From Deinococcus taeanensis (GTDB lineage Bacteria > Deinococcota > Deinococci > Deinococcales > Deinococcaceae), in contig NZ_CP083455.1 in the NCBI RefSeq assembly GCF_020229735.1, positions 2,197,001 to 2,261,000 on the forward strand: a stretch of DNA of 64,000 nt, in the 5' to 3' direction. The notes below the pieces were generated by a model. The model saw only the letters and a program-made list of their open reading frames with translations. It did not search any database and was not told the origin of the DNA. The position numbers and the translations under genes were made by a program. Positions 52,316 to 62,650 of the stretch are shown here, one piece after another. Every line of letters starts with the position of its first letter. Within the stretch, counting starts at the first letter, position 1.

Positions 52316-53427
52316 GTAAAGACCTCCTCGGGGTCACCCAGGGCGGGCGGCATGAAGTCCTGAGGTGCGTCCACGATCCTGACGTCTTCCTCTGCGGCGC
52401 CATACACGTAGGCGCGGGGGGCGCCGCGCCCGCCCATCCGGACGGCCCGCACCTGTGCCCCCAGCGCGGCCAGAGCCTCCCGGACGGCCTGTTGCGCGGC
52501 CCGCTCCCGGACGTTCCCGCCCTTGACGGCCGCGGCGATCAGTTCCGCGTGAGGCACCGTCAGACCGGCCTTCTCCGTCAACACGGCGACCGCCGCGGCT
52601 TTCGCGCGGTCGCTGCGGGTGTCACCGCGTTCCTCTTCGGCGGGCAGGTCGCACGGCAGGAGGCGCAGCCCGGCCGGCTGCCCGTGTTCATCCGCCCAGC
52701 GCTCCACCTCCACCCCCAACGCGTGACCACTGCGGGCGAAGCTGTTCTTTCTGACTTCCCACCGGAGCACGTCCCGCCCCTCGACTTCACGCGGGGGCAC
52801 GCGGGTCAGCAGATGCACGGCGCGCGCCTGGGCACTCTTGCCAGTGCTGCCCATAATGCCCCGCTCGCCCTCTTTCTCGTTCGCGGCTTTTTTGGGAAGG
52901 TGGTCGAGCACGATCACCGCCGCGCCCGTCTGGGCGGCGAAGTCGCGCAGGGCGATCATGGGGCGCATGGTGTCCTGAAGCTTGTTCCCGTCAATGCCGG
53001 GGAAGGTGCCCATGAAGCTGTCGATGATGACGCACCGCGCCCCCAGGCCACGCGCCATGTTCAGCAGCTCCCCAAATTCCTCGAGGGACAGGCCCGCGCC
53101 CGTGCTTTCCAGCAGGGCAAGACCGCGCATGTCTCCGTCCGGGAACGCGACCCGGTGCTGCTCGAGCGAGAAGCGAACGGACCGGCCCTCACCGTCCGCG
53201 GCGTCCGTGTTCAGGTAGATCACCGGGCCGGCCGGGATCGGGTGGCCCAGGTACTCCCCCCGCCCGTCTGGGCGGGTCATCTGCCACGCGAGGCACGTCA
53301 TGAGTGTGGTTTTCCCCACCCCCTCCCGCGCCCCCAGGAACGTGACGTAGCCCAGCGGAATCAGCCCCGGAACCAGGAAGTCAATACGCCGGAGTTGCGC
53401 GTGCAGGTCAATGACTTTCAACGCCAC
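52309..53427 (-). CDS. RepA/DnaB-like RecA-fold ATPase
   Basis: 372 residues. P-loop GAREGVGKTT near 35-44, Walker B ARCVIIDSF, and AVIVLDHLPKK, with a GSTGKSAQARAVHLL stretch, as in AAA_25/RepA-type replicative helicases of plasmids and satellites. A C-terminal winged-helix-like part follows. The GTG at 53427 overlaps the primase gene by ten bases; a TTG at 53421 overlapping the primase stop is an alternative. It should act with the primase in replication of the excised element. Confidence 0.8.
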   Translation of the reverse strand: MALKVIDLHAQLRRIDFLVPGLIPLGYVTFLGAREGVGKTTLMTCLAWQMTRPDGRGEYLGHPIPAGPVIYLNTDAADGEGRSVRFSLEQHRVAFPDGDMRGLALLESTGAGLSLEEFGELLNMARGLGARCVIIDSFMGTFPGIDGNKLQDTMRPMIALRDFAAQTGAAVIVLDHLPKKAANEKEGERGIMGSTGKSAQARAVHLLTRVPPREVEGRDVLRWEVRKNSFARSGHALGVEVERWADEHGQPAGLRLLPCDLPAEEERGDTRSDRAKAAAVAVLTEKAGLTVPHAELIAAAVKGGNVRERAAQQAVREALAALGAQVRAVRMGGRGAPRAYVYGAAEEDVRIVDAPQDFMPPALGDPEEVFTC

Positions 53428-54665
53428 GCCGACCACCCGCTCCGCAGTGGGCCGCCCCAGGTGGTCGCGGGGGCGCCCCACCCGGCCGCCTCACCCCCCC
53501 ACTCTGACCCCTGAGGGCCAGTCTGCCAGGAATCGTTTTGCGTGTGTGGGAGGGCGTTGTTTACTGGCAGGGCGATATTGCCAGTCACCGGGGGGTGCCA
53601 GCGGTCTGCGCGTTCAATCCGGCGGTGCAGGAGGGCGCCGAAAGCGTGAATGTCGAGCTTCCCCGCGAGGTCGCAGAAATCCCCGTCCGCGAGAGGGGCA
53701 AGCACCCGCACGGCTGACGCCCCGGCAGCGCGGGCCATCCTCGCCACCCGACCAACGCAGGCGGCCCCTGGCGCGTCCGGATCGGCGTACACGTACACCG
53801 GCTTGCCCCGCAGGCCCTCCAGGAAAGGCGTCCCGTTCGCACCGGCCAGCCCCTGCACGTCCACCCGCACCCCCGCTCGACTGAGCGCCCGGGACGCCGC
53901 CGCGCCGTTCAGTTCGCCTTCTACGATCAGCACCGCTTCCCCGGTGCCGTACCTGGGGGAACACCACGCAGGAGAACCGTATCGCCCGAGCCGGTACACG
54001 TACCGCTCCAGACCGCACGCTCTCAACACCTCCACGCTGCCGAGATTCCGCACCTTCAGGCCCCAGGGCCGCCCGTCCGGACCGCGCAGGGAGAACGCCA
54101 GCGCCCCGGCGTGCGCGAGGGTGCGCCCATCCCGGGTCTGGAAGTCCCGGATCAGCTGCCCAGCCTGCAGACCCTGCCAGCCGTACAACCCACGTTCCTT
54201 CAACGCCCGTCCCGCCGCATCCTGCAGGCCCAGGGGACACACCCAGCGCAGGGCGCGGTGCTGTTCAGCGTCACCAAGCGGCGCGCAGCGGCTCAGGGCG
54301 TGCCGGGCCTCTACCAAGGGATCAAGGGGCACACGGGCCGCGCTGGGAGCGGGCACCGAGGGAGCCAGGGCTGCCCCCGTCCAGCGGGACAGTTCCTCCG
54401 CCGCCTGGAATGACGTGAAGCCCAGGCCCAGCAGGAAGTCATACGCGCTGCCGTGCCCACCGTCCCCACCAAACCGCTTCCACTTCCAGCGGCCCTGGGC
54501 GTTGAGGTACACACTGAAGGAGGGGCTGTGCTCCGTATGGCCGGGCCGGGGGTCGCGAATGACGCCACCCCGATCACGGTGGAGCCCCCGGACCGCCTCA
54601 GGACCGCAGTGCTCTGCGATCAGGTCCGGCAAGTTCACCCCATCAAGAAGGGTGCGCAGCTTCAT
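53418..54665 (-). CDS. TOPRIM primase of island 2
   Basis: 415 residues. The N-terminal part resembles a degenerate primase zinc domain (HSPSFSVYLNAQGRWKWKRF, GGHGSAYDFLLGLGF) lacking clear Cys ligands. A TOPRIM core follows with VLIVEGELNGAAA (Glu) and VYVYADPDAPG (DxD-like), then a Trp/Gly-rich tail. It is likely the DnaG-type priming enzyme of the element. The ATG overlaps the preceding small gene by four bases. Confidence 0.8.
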   Translation of the reverse strand: MKLRTLLDGVNLPDLIAEHCGPEAVRGLHRDRGGVIRDPRPGHTEHSPSFSVYLNAQGRWKWKRFGGDGGHGSAYDFLLGLGFTSFQAAEELSRWTGAALAPSVPAPSAARVPLDPLVEARHALSRCAPLGDAEQHRALRWVCPLGLQDAAGRALKERGLYGWQGLQAGQLIRDFQTRDGRTLAHAGALAFSLRGPDGRPWGLKVRNLGSVEVLRACGLERYVYRLGRYGSPAWCSPRYGTGEAVLIVEGELNGAAASRALSRAGVRVDVQGLAGANGTPFLEGLRGKPVYVYADPDAPGAACVGRVARMARAAGASAVRVLAPLADGDFCDLAGKLDIHAFGALLHRRIERADRWHPPVTGNIALPVNNALPHTQNDSWQTGPQGSEWGGEAAGWGAPATTWGGPLRSGWSAWR

Positions 54666-54850
54666 GCCTGACCGCCATGCCGGGGACGGAAGCCCGGCCG
54701 GGCCATCAGCATCTCAGCCACCTTCAGGCCAGCGCCGATGTTGCCGGGGCGCTGCATGTCGAGCACCGCGAGAGCGTACAGGGCGGAAAGGCGACAAGTA
54801 CCTCCAGCTCTATCCCCTCGCCCGTCATGGTCCTGACGGGCGGCATTCAT
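54662..54850 (-). CDS. Small protein between excisionase and primase, 62 residues
   Basis: No family recognised. A central hydrophobic stretch (LSALYALAVLDMQRPGNIG) sits between basic ends. It is accepted because both its start and its stop overlap the neighbouring genes by exactly four bases (ATGA). It may serve mainly for translational coupling. Confidence 0.55.
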   Translation of the reverse strand: MNAARQDHDGRGDRAGGTCRLSALYALAVLDMQRPGNIGAGLKVAEMLMARPGFRPRHGGQA

Positions 54851-55044
54851 TGATCGCCTCCAGAGCCATTCAGAAAGTCGTCGATGGCGCTCAGGGGAAT
54901 CAGAATTTTGCGGCCTACGCGGATACTGCGCAGCTGCCCGGAGCGGATCAGGTCATACACGCCGTTTCGCCCAACGCCCAGCATCGGGCCGGCCTCTTCA
55001 GGCTTCCGGGTAAGGCGGGTGGGGTTATCGTGAGCTAGAGTCAT
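54847..55044 (-). CDS. xis: Excisionase-type MerR-like helix-turn-helix protein
   Basis: 65 residues with the excisionase-family pattern LTRKPEEAGPMLGVGRNGVY, DLIRSGQLRSIRVGRKILIP and SAIDDFLNG. It probably binds att arms to direct excision, and may also regulate the module it heads. GGAGGT lies six bases before the ATG at 55044; the longer frame to 55119 is unsupported. First gene of the chain xis - 62 aa - primase - ATPase - TubC-like - 75 aa - 322 aa. Confidence 0.8.
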   Translation of the reverse strand: MTLAHDNPTRLTRKPEEAGPMLGVGRNGVYDLIRSGQLRSIRVGRKILIPLSAIDDFLNGSGGDQ

Positions 55045-55114
55045 AGTGCGACCTCCCAAAGGTCGTGAAGGGCTTGAGCTGCCGCTGACGTGGCACCTCT
55101 GGTCTTTCCTTCCT

Positions 55115-55161
55115 CGCAAGCGTGTGTGTTCTTGGCCGGATGAACACGCTTGCGTTTTTTT
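55115..55161 (+). terminator. Terminator-like hairpin on the plus strand
   Basis: Arms 55115-55125 and 55144-55154 (CGCAAGCGTGT with its complement), followed by seven T. It would stop plus-strand transcripts, but no plus-strand gene precedes it; an antisense RNA over xis is possible. Confidence 0.5.
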
Positions 55162-55236
55162 GCTGATATTGATGGGCTTTGGGTCGGTCTATTTGGTACC
55201 TCCTGACCCATCCACGGTAGTGCTCGATCCCGTTAA

Positions 55237-55275
55237 GTACAACTACTTGTACGTCTATGGTCATCCATGTACAAG
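55237..55275. promoter_or_regulatory. GTACAA palindrome and third half-site upstream of xis
   Basis: GTACAA-N4-TTGTAC (55237-55252) plus another GTACAAG at 55269-55275. Likely a repressor or Xis/Int binding cluster. Confidence 0.45.
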
Positions 55276-55582
55276 ATGCAGTGAACAATTACCCTGACGA
55301 CTGAACACCAGCGAGACACGTCAGCTGAAATGAGACGTGGTCCACGTTCATAAGTGAGCTCTCACACCGGAAGGGGTAGGCGCTGAAACTGTTTCCCATA
55401 GCGACTAACCTTCGTATCCATTCCGTGCCCAACGCATGCCCAACCGGGACGGGAGGAGATAACACAGAGAGGAAACATGAGGGATCTCTGGGATATCGCT
55501 TGTCAGAAAAAGTCCGTTCCACAGGGAATATCTACCACCTCCCGGCACCAGCTATCCTCAATCAGGATGAGAAGGCGTCCTC

Positions 55583-55629
<47 letters not shown>

Positions 55630-55634
55630 AGCAT

Positions 55635-55659
55635 GAAACCCCGCCCCTGGCGGGGTTTC
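55635..55659 (+). terminator. Original tRNA-Asn terminator
   Basis: 10-bp stem (55635-55644 with 55650-55659) and a T-rich tail, displaced 11.3 kb from the tRNA gene by the island. Confidence 0.8.
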
Positions 55660-55760
55660 TGTTTTGCGGGTTCCCAATAGGATGCCCGGCGGCTTTTCAT
55701 TCGCCAGCCGCCAGTGGAAATAGCCGGGCACCTGCTGGGTGGCGTGTGTAAGCAAAGCGA

Positions 55761-55789
55761 TTGACACCCCCCGGAACGCGTGCCAGCAT
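55761..55789 (+). promoter_or_regulatory. Candidate promoter of livKHMGF
   Basis: TTGACA (55761-55766), 17-base spacer, weak -10 CAGCAT (55784-55789), about 75 bases before the livK start. Confidence 0.45.
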
Positions 55790-55864
55790 GCAGGCACGCA
55801 CAACTTGTACTCCGTTCAGCGTCCAGCACAGGCTGGAGCGCGCTGAATTGACCGGGAGGTTCGA

Positions 55865-57001
<1,137 letters not shown>

Positions 57002-57084
57002 GGTCCGGAGACGCTGGCTGGTTTCACCTGCGCGCCCGGCGTTCTGCGCCGGGCGCGCGCTGCATTCATGAGGAGGATGGGCTT

Positions 57085-57951
57085 TTGACGACGGTGCTGC
57101 AACAACTGTTCAACGCGCTGGCGCTGGGCGGCGTGTACGCCCTGGTGGCGCTGGGCCTCACGCTGGTGTACGGCGTGATGCGCGTTCCGAACTTCGCGCA
57201 CGGCGGGCTGTACATGCTGGGCGCGTACCTGACGTACGCCGCGCTGACCAGCCTGAAAGTGGGATACGTGCCGGCCCTGCTGCTCTCGGCGCTGGGGGTG
57301 GCGCTGCTGGCGGCGCTGCTGGAACGCGTGATCTTCTACCCGCTGCGCAACGCGCCGCACGTGCACCCCATGATCGCCGCGATCGGGGTGCTGTTCTTCC
57401 TGGAAGCGCTGATCTCGCACCCGCGGGTGTTCGGGCCGGACTTCAAGCAGATTCCCGAGCCGCTGCCCGGCATCGTGAATATGGCGGGCGTGACCCTCAC
57501 GTGGCAGCGGCTGCTGATCATCGCAGCGAGCGTCGTCGTGATGCTCGGCCTGAACTATTTCCTGAAACGCACCCTGACCGGCGCGACCATCGAGGCGATG
57601 AGTCAGAACCGCGAAGGGGCGCGGCTGGTGGGCATCAACACGAACCGGGTGGGCATGCTGACCTTCGGGATCAGCGGGGCGCTCGCGGCCGTCGCGGCGA
57701 GCCTGATTGCCCCCATCAACGCAGTGGCGCCCAGCATGGGGGAGGTTATGAACCTCAAGGTGTTCGCCATCATCATCCTGGGCGGCATGGGCAGCGTTCC
57801 GGGCGCCATCGTCGGGGCGTTCCTGCTGGCCTTCACTGAAGTGTTCGGCGGGTTCTACATCAACCTGGACTTCGCGGACGTGATTGGCTTCGCGATGCTG
57901 GTGGTCGTGCTGGCCCTGCGGCCCCAGGGCCTGTTCCGGAAGGGCACGTGA
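57085..57951 (+). CDS. livH: ABC transporter permease, LivH type
   Basis: 288 residues with about eight membrane helices. [20 protein letters not shown] at the N-terminus, and the coupling-helix motif [16 protein letters not shown] are characteristic. The start is TTG eight bases after AGGAGG. Its stop overlaps the livM GTG by four bases (GTGA). Forms the membrane channel with LivM. Confidence 0.92.
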   Translation: MTTVLQQLFNALALGGVYALVALGLTLVYGVMRVPNFAHGGLYMLGAYLTYAALTSLKVGYVPALLLSALGVALLAALLERVIFYPLRNAPHVHPMIAAIGVLFFLEALISHPRVFGPDFKQIPEPLPGIVNMAGVTLTWQRLLIIAASVVVMLGLNYFLKRTLTGATIEAMSQNREGARLVGINTNRVGMLTFGISGALAAVAASLIAPINAVAPSMGEVMNLKVFAIIILGGMGSVPGAIVGAFLLAFTEVFGGFYINLDFADVIGFAMLVVVLALRPQGLFRKGT

Positions 57952-58940
57952 AGCGCGGCGTGTGGGTGTGGGCGGCCGCGTTCGCCGTGGCCGCGGTGTT
58001 CCCGTTCCTGCGGCCCAGCGGGTATGCGCTCGACGTGGGCGTGAACATCATGATCTGGGCGATGGTGGCGTACGGCCTGAACGTCATGCTGGGCTACACG
58101 GGGCTGCTGCCGCTGGCGCACGCCGGGTTCTTCGGCATCGGGGCGTACGCGGTGGGCATCCTGACCCTGAAAGCCGGGTGGAACTTCTGGCTGGCGTGGC
58201 CGGCCGGGGTGGCGCTGTGCGCCCTGCTGGGCCTCCTGCTGGGCCTCGTGGCGTTCCGCACGCGCGGGGACGCCTTCTCGATCTTCACGCTTGGGGTGGG
58301 CGTGATCATCACGCTGGTGATCAACAAGTGGGATGACCTGACCGGCGGGAACGACGGTCTGAACGGCGTGGCGCCGCCTGCCGGTCTGGAGGAGGCGTCC
58401 CGCGCCATCGGTCTGAAGCTCTCTGGTGGGTTCTACCTGCTGGCCCTGGTGGCCCTGGCCGTAACGGTGCTGGTCGTGGCGCGCACCCGGGGCAGTACCT
58501 TCGGGCGGTCCCTACTCGCCATTCGCGGCGGGGAGGACCTGGCGCGCAGCGCCGGCGTGAACGTCTACGCTCACAAACTGCGCGCCATGATGCTCTCCAC
58601 CGCTCTCGCCGGTTTCGCAGGCGGGCTGTACGCCGTGTACGTGGGGTTCCTGGGTTCAGCCGTCACGGGGCCGGTCACGACCTTCACGGTGCTGCTGTAC
58701 CTGCTGGTCGGGGGGCTGGGCACCCTGACCGGCCCGCTGCTGGGCACCGCGCTGATCTACAGCCTCACCCAGACCCTCAAGGGTCTGCAGGACTACCAGT
58801 ACATCGTGTTCGGGCCGCTGCTGGTGCTGCTGGTCATGTTCGCGCCGCACGGCCTCGCGGGCCTGTGGGACCGCTGGCGCGCCCGGCGGCCCGCTCCCCT
58901 CACGGCCGACAGTGACACCCAGGAGGTTACCCGTGCTTGA
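57948..58940 (+). CDS. livM: ABC transporter permease, LivM type
   Basis: 330 residues, strongly hydrophobic. [23 protein letters not shown] is shown in its core part [20 protein letters not shown], and the coupling motif [20 protein letters not shown] as [16 protein letters not shown] start overlapping the livH stop. The end overlaps livG by eight bases. Confidence 0.92.
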   Translation: MKRGVWVWAAAFAVAAVFPFLRPSGYALDVGVNIMIWAMVAYGLNVMLGYTGLLPLAHAGFFGIGAYAVGILTLKAGWNFWLAWPAGVALCALLGLLLGLVAFRTRGDAFSIFTLGVGVIITLVINKWDDLTGGNDGLNGVAPPAGLEEASRAIGLKLSGGFYLLALVALAVTVLVVARTRGSTFGRSLLAIRGGEDLARSAGVNVYAHKLRAMMLSTALAGFAGGLYAVYVGFLGSAVTGPVTTFTVLLYLLVGGLGTLTGPLLGTALIYSLTQTLKGLQDYQYIVFGPLLVLLVMFAPHGLAGLWDRWRARRPAPLTADSDTQEVTRA

Positions 58941-59736
58941 CGTGCAGAACCTTGGCATTCACTTTGGGGGCCTGCATGCGGTGCGGGACGTCACCGCGTC
59001 CATCCCGGCCGGCCAGATCACCGCCATCATCGGACCGAACGGCGCGGGCAAAAGCACGTTCTTCAACCTGATCAGCGGCTTCTACCGGCCCACCAGCGGC
59101 ACCGTCCGCTTCCAGAACGAGGACATCACCCGCCTGAAAACGCACGAGGTGGTCGGGCGCGGCATCGCGCGGACGTTCCAGACGACCACCATCTACCGGG
59201 AACTGAGCGTGCTGGACAACGCCATGATCGGCCACCGCGTCCGCACGCGCGCCGGACTGCTGGACGCGGTGCTGCGCACGGGCCGGGAACGGCGCGACGC
59301 GCAGGCCAGCCGCGACGGTGCCCTGCGCGCCCTGGAACGCGTCGGGCTGGTGCGCCACGCGGCGCTGCCCGCCGGGGCGCTCACGCAGGAAGGGCAGAAA
59401 CGCGTGGGGATTGCCATGGCGCTTGCCAGCGACCCCAGACTGCTGCTGCTGGACGAACCGGCGGCCGGCATGAACCCCGAGGAGACCGTGAACCTGATGG
59501 GCCTGATCCGCGACCTGGTCGCTGGCGGCCTGAGCGTGACCCTGGTGGAGCACAAGATGAGCCTCGTGATGGGCCTCGCCGATCACATTCTCGTGCTGCA
59601 CCACGGGCAGCTGATCGCGCAGGGCACCCCCACGCAGGTAAGCCGCGACCCGGCCGTGATCGAGGCGTACCTGGGTTCCCACGCGCACGGCGGCCAGATG
59701 GGCCAGCAGGCCGCCCCCGGAGGCGCCCATGCTTGA
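58933..59736 (+). CDS. livG: ABC transporter ATP-binding protein, LivG type
   Basis: 267 residues. Walker [10 protein letters not shown], the LivG-specific [17 protein letters not shown] region, signature [15 protein letters not shown] (the usual LSGGQ is relaxed, as in LivG proteins), Walker [14 protein letters not shown] and H-loop VEHKM. GTG start with AGGAGG six bases upstream, overlapping livM by eight bases; its end overlaps livF by eight. Confidence 0.92.
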   Translation: MLDVQNLGIHFGGLHAVRDVTASIPAGQITAIIGPNGAGKSTFFNLISGFYRPTSGTVRFQNEDITRLKTHEVVGRGIARTFQTTTIYRELSVLDNAMIGHRVRTRAGLLDAVLRTGRERRDAQASRDGALRALERVGLVRHAALPAGALTQEGQKRVGIAMALASDPRLLLLDEPAAGMNPEETVNLMGLIRDLVAGGLSVTLVEHKMSLVMGLADHILVLHHGQLIAQGTPTQVSRDPAVIEAYLGSHAHGGQMGQQAAPGGAHA

Positions 59737-60436
59737 CGTGCGCGACCTGAGCGTCAACTACGGGCATTTCACGGCGCTGCGCAGCGTGAGCCTGACCGCG
59801 CAGCCGGGCGAGATCGTCGTGCTGCTGGGCGCGAATGGCGCCGGCAAAAGCACCCTGTTCCGCACCCTGAGCGGCCTTCAGCGCCCCTCAGGGGGCAGTG
59901 CCACCTGGAACGGGCAGTCCCTTACAAGCGGGCGGCCCGAACGGAACGTGGCCTACGGCGTCGCCCAGTGCCCGGAAGGGCGGCTCCTGTTTCCCGAACT
60001 GAGCGTCGAGAAGAACCTGCGCCTGGGCGCGTTCGTGCACCGCCGCGACCCGGCCGGCACCGCGCGCGAACTGGAGCGCGTGTACGCGCTGTTCCCGGCC
60101 CTGGTGGACAAACGGCACGCGCCGGCCGGCAGCCTGTCCGGCGGGCAGCAGCAGATGGTCGCCATTGCGCGCGCCCTGATGGCCCGCCCACAGCTGCTGC
60201 TGCTGGACGAACCCAGCCTGGGCCTGGCCCCCCTGGTGGTGGAGCAGGTGTTCCAGGCGGTGCAGCGCGTCAACGCCGACGGTGTCAGCGTCCTGCTCGC
60301 CGAGCAGAACGCTTTCGCCGCGCTGGGCATCGCCCACCGCGGCTACGTCCTGGAAGGGGGGCAGGTGACGCTGCAGGGCCCGCAGGCGCAGCTGCTTACC
60401 GACGACCGCGTCCGCAGCGCCTACCTGGGCGTCTAG
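59729..60436 (+). CDS. livF: ABC transporter ATP-binding protein, LivF type
   Basis: 235 residues. Walker [30 protein letters not shown] typical of LivF, signature [16 protein letters not shown], Walker [16 protein letters not shown] region [11 protein letters not shown]. Last gene of the operon, followed by a strong terminator hairpin. Confidence 0.93.
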   Translation: MLDVRDLSVNYGHFTALRSVSLTAQPGEIVVLLGANGAGKSTLFRTLSGLQRPSGGSATWNGQSLTSGRPERNVAYGVAQCPEGRLLFPELSVEKNLRLGAFVHRRDPAGTARELERVYALFPALVDKRHAPAGSLSGGQQQMVAIARALMARPQLLLLDEPSLGLAPLVVEQVFQAVQRVNADGVSVLLAEQNAFAALGIAHRGYVLEGGQVTLQGPQAQLLTDDRVRSAYLGV

Positions 60437-60450
60437 CGCGGCACATCACT

Positions 60451-60482
60451 GGAGGAGGGGAAGCGGGTGCTTCCCCTCCTCC
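60451..60482 (+). terminator. Terminator of livKHMGF
   Basis: 14-bp perfect stem (60451-60464 with 60469-60482) and GGGT loop, 14 bases after livF; the T-run is weak. Confidence 0.7.
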
Positions 60483-60506
60483 TCTGCTGCACATCGGGCG
60501 GCCCGG

Positions 60507-60512
60507 TACACT
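60507..60512 (+). promoter_or_regulatory. -10 box of gdx
   Basis: TACACT about 93 bases before the gdx ATG, leaving a leader long enough for the riboswitch. The -35 is not distinct. Confidence 0.45.
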
Positions 60513-60541
60513 GCTCCTCAGTCAGCCTCAGGGGCTGCACT

Positions 60542-60586
60542 CCGGACGAGAGCACCGCCGTACCCGGTCAGGACAAGACGGCGCGA
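60542..60586 (+). ncRNA. Guanidine-III (ykkC-III) riboswitch
   Basis: The leader of gdx contains the conserved core of this class: CCGGACGAG, then CGCCGTACCCGGTCAGGACA and AGACGGCG, which fold as a pseudoknot with the CGCCGT/ACGGCG stem. Ligand binding would free the downstream ribosome binding site (GGAGGT at 60593-60598). Placement directly before a guanidinium exporter gene agrees with the class. Confidence 0.85.
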
Positions 60587-60604
60587 CACTGGAGGTGTCA
60601 CGTC

Positions 60605-60925
60605 ATGGCATGGATTCTGCTGGTTGTTGCCGGCCTGCTGGAGGTTGGCTGGGCCATCGGCCTGAAGTACACCGAAGGCTTCACCCGCCCCGTGCCCACG
60701 GCACTCACGCTGCTGAGCATGGCGGCCAGCATGGCCCTTCTCGGCCTGGCCGCCAGGACCCTGCCGATCGGCACCGCGTACGGCGTGTGGGTCGGGATTG
60801 GCGCAGTGGGCGCCGGACTCCTGGGCGTCCTGCTGTTTCAGGAGCCCGCCACGCCCGCCCGCCTGGCCTTCATGGCCCTGATGATCGTGGCGATTATCGG
60901 CCTGAAAGCCACCAGCGGCCACTGA
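60605..60925 (+). CDS. gdx: Guanidinium exporter Gdx (SugE), SMR family
   Basis: 106 residues forming four membrane helices. The conserved charged residue E13 ([12 protein letters not shown]) and [19 protein letters not shown] place it in the SugE/Gdx branch of small multidrug resistance proteins, which exchange guanidinium for protons. GGAGGT precedes the ATG by about six bases. It is controlled by the guanidine-III riboswitch directly upstream, which strongly supports the guanidinium substrate over quaternary-ammonium compounds. Confidence 0.92.
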   Translation: MAWILLVVAGLLEVGWAIGLKYTEGFTRPVPTALTLLSMAASMALLGLAARTLPIGTAYGVWVGIGAVGAGLLGVLLFQEPATPARLAFMALMIVAIIGLKATSGH

Positions 60926-60967
60926 ACGCCAGGCGAGCGTCCGGGCCAGCGCGGCGTGGGCCGGGGT

Positions 60968-62083
60968 TCAGCTGTCGGTGCCCACCGCTTCACTCAGGTG
61001 ACGCAGGCCGTCGCGGGCCAGCAGGCGCGTCAGGCCGGTATTGATCTCGCGGACCAGGCCGGGCCCCTGGTAGATCAGCGCGGAGTACACCTCAATCAGG
61101 CTGGCGCCGGCGCGGATCTTGTCGTAGGCGTCCTGGGCCGTGAAGATCCCGCCGACCCCCACGATGGGAACGCGCCCACCAGTCTGCCGGTATGCGGCGC
61201 GCACCAGGTCGGTGGTCCGGGCCGTGAGGGGCCGGCCGCTGAGGCCGCCTGTTTCGCTGCGGCTGGCGTGGTTCAGGCCGTCGCGGGCAAGCGTGGTGTT
61301 GCTGATGATCAGGCCGGCGGCGCCGGCGCGGACCACGGCGTCCACGCTGGCTTCGAAGTCCGCGGGGTGAAGGTCAGGGGCGAGTTTCACGAGGACGGGC
61401 GGGGCCGACAGGGTGCGCACCCGCTGGGCGCCGACCTCATCGAGAACCTCGCCCACCAGCGCGGCGAGGTCACCCGCGGCCTGCAGGGCGCGCAGGCCCG
61501 GGGTGTTGGGGCTGCTGACGTTCACGACGAACGCGTCGGCGACGTCCTGCAGGGCCGCCACGCAGCGGCGGTAGTCAAGTGCAGCGGCCTCGTTGGGGGT
61601 GGCCTTGTTCTTCCCGATGTTCACCCAGACGGGGGCGGGGCGGGCCGGCAGGGCGCTCAGGCGGCCGTGCAGGGAAGCGGCGCCGGCGTTGTTGAAGCCC
61701 ATGCGGTTGATGAGGGCCTCGTCGGGCGGCAGGCGGAACAGGCGGGGCCGGTCGTTACCGGCCTGCGCGACGGGCGTGACGGTACCAACCTCCAGGAACC
61801 CAAAGCCCAGGGCGCTGAAGGCCGGGACGGCCACGCCGTTCTTGTCGAGACCGGCGGCAAGACCGACCGGTGAGGCGAAAGCCTGACCCCACAGGGTCTG
61901 CGTAAGGGCAGACGTGGTGGGGGCCGTGAGGCGGCGGGCCAGGGCGGGCCAGCCGGGCGCTCGGGAGGCGGCTTCCATCAGGCCGATCGTGAGGTGGTGG
62001 GCGTCCTCGGCGTCCAGACGGAACAGCAGCGGCTTGATCAGCGAGCGGTACACGGCCTCCAGCATAGGGGAAGCGTGCGGCAT
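60968..62083 (-). CDS. pyrD: Dihydroorotate dehydrogenase, class 2 (quinone)
   Basis: 371 residues. The N-terminal membrane-associating helices (LEAVYRSLIKPLLFRLD) identify class 2, which passes electrons to quinones. Further motifs: GLAAGLDKNG, GTVTPVAQAGNDRPRLFRL in part GTVTPVAQAGN, INRMGFNNAG, the catalytic Ser in NVSSPNTPGLR, and FMN contacts ISNTTL and VGVGGIF. The ATG at 62083 begins seven bases after the Rrf2 gene stop; an ATG six codons later is also possible as neither has a clear ribosome binding site. Probably co-transcribed with the regulator. Confidence 0.93.
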   Translation of the reverse strand: MPHASPMLEAVYRSLIKPLLFRLDAEDAHHLTIGLMEAASRAPGWPALARRLTAPTTSALTQTLWGQAFASPVGLAAGLDKNGVAVPAFSALGFGFLEVGTVTPVAQAGNDRPRLFRLPPDEALINRMGFNNAGAASLHGRLSALPARPAPVWVNIGKNKATPNEAAALDYRRCVAALQDVADAFVVNVSSPNTPGLRALQAAGDLAALVGEVLDEVGAQRVRTLSAPPVLVKLAPDLHPADFEASVDAVVRAGAAGLIISNTTLARDGLNHASRSETGGLSGRPLTARTTDLVRAAYRQTGGRVPIVGVGGIFTAQDAYDKIRAGASLIEVYSALIYQGPGLVREINTGLTRLLARDGLRHLSEAVGTDS

Positions 62084-62090
62084 GGTGGGG

Positions 62091-62549
<459 letters not shown>

Positions 62550-62555
62550 GCCCGT

Positions 62556-62576
62556 ATTCTATCCCGGAAATCCGGG
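62556..62576 (-). promoter_or_regulatory. Leaderless promoter and palindrome of the Rrf2 gene
   Basis: -10 TAGAAT (62561-62556, minus strand) six bases before the ATG. CCCGGA-N2-TCCGGG (62563-62576) lies immediately upstream, where a repressor would block the promoter. Confidence 0.55.
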
Positions 62577-62637
62577 TGAAGTGTAAGGAATTCCTGACGG
62601 TTGCCCCGGCACTGGCCCGCCCCGCGCCGGCGCCGGA

Positions 62638-62643
62638 TAGAAT
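62638..62643 (+). promoter_or_regulatory. Leaderless -10 box of the trpE/pabB-type gene
   Basis: TAGAAT, seven bases before the GTG at 62651. Confidence 0.5.
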
Positions 62644-62650
62644 CCGGCCC

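Larger units (their letters stand above)
55045..55582. other. Control region of island 2 near the distal attachment site
   Basis: 538 bases without a supported gene. It contains the hairpin with T-run at 55115-55161, the GTACAA palindrome at 55237-55252 with a third half-site at 55269, and presumably the xis promoter and integrase arm sites. The short open frames here have no support. Confidence 0.5.

Noticed and set aside
55046..55297. Plus-strand frames in the island 2 control region
   Set aside because: No ribosome binding site or family similarity, and they run through the hairpin and palindromes.
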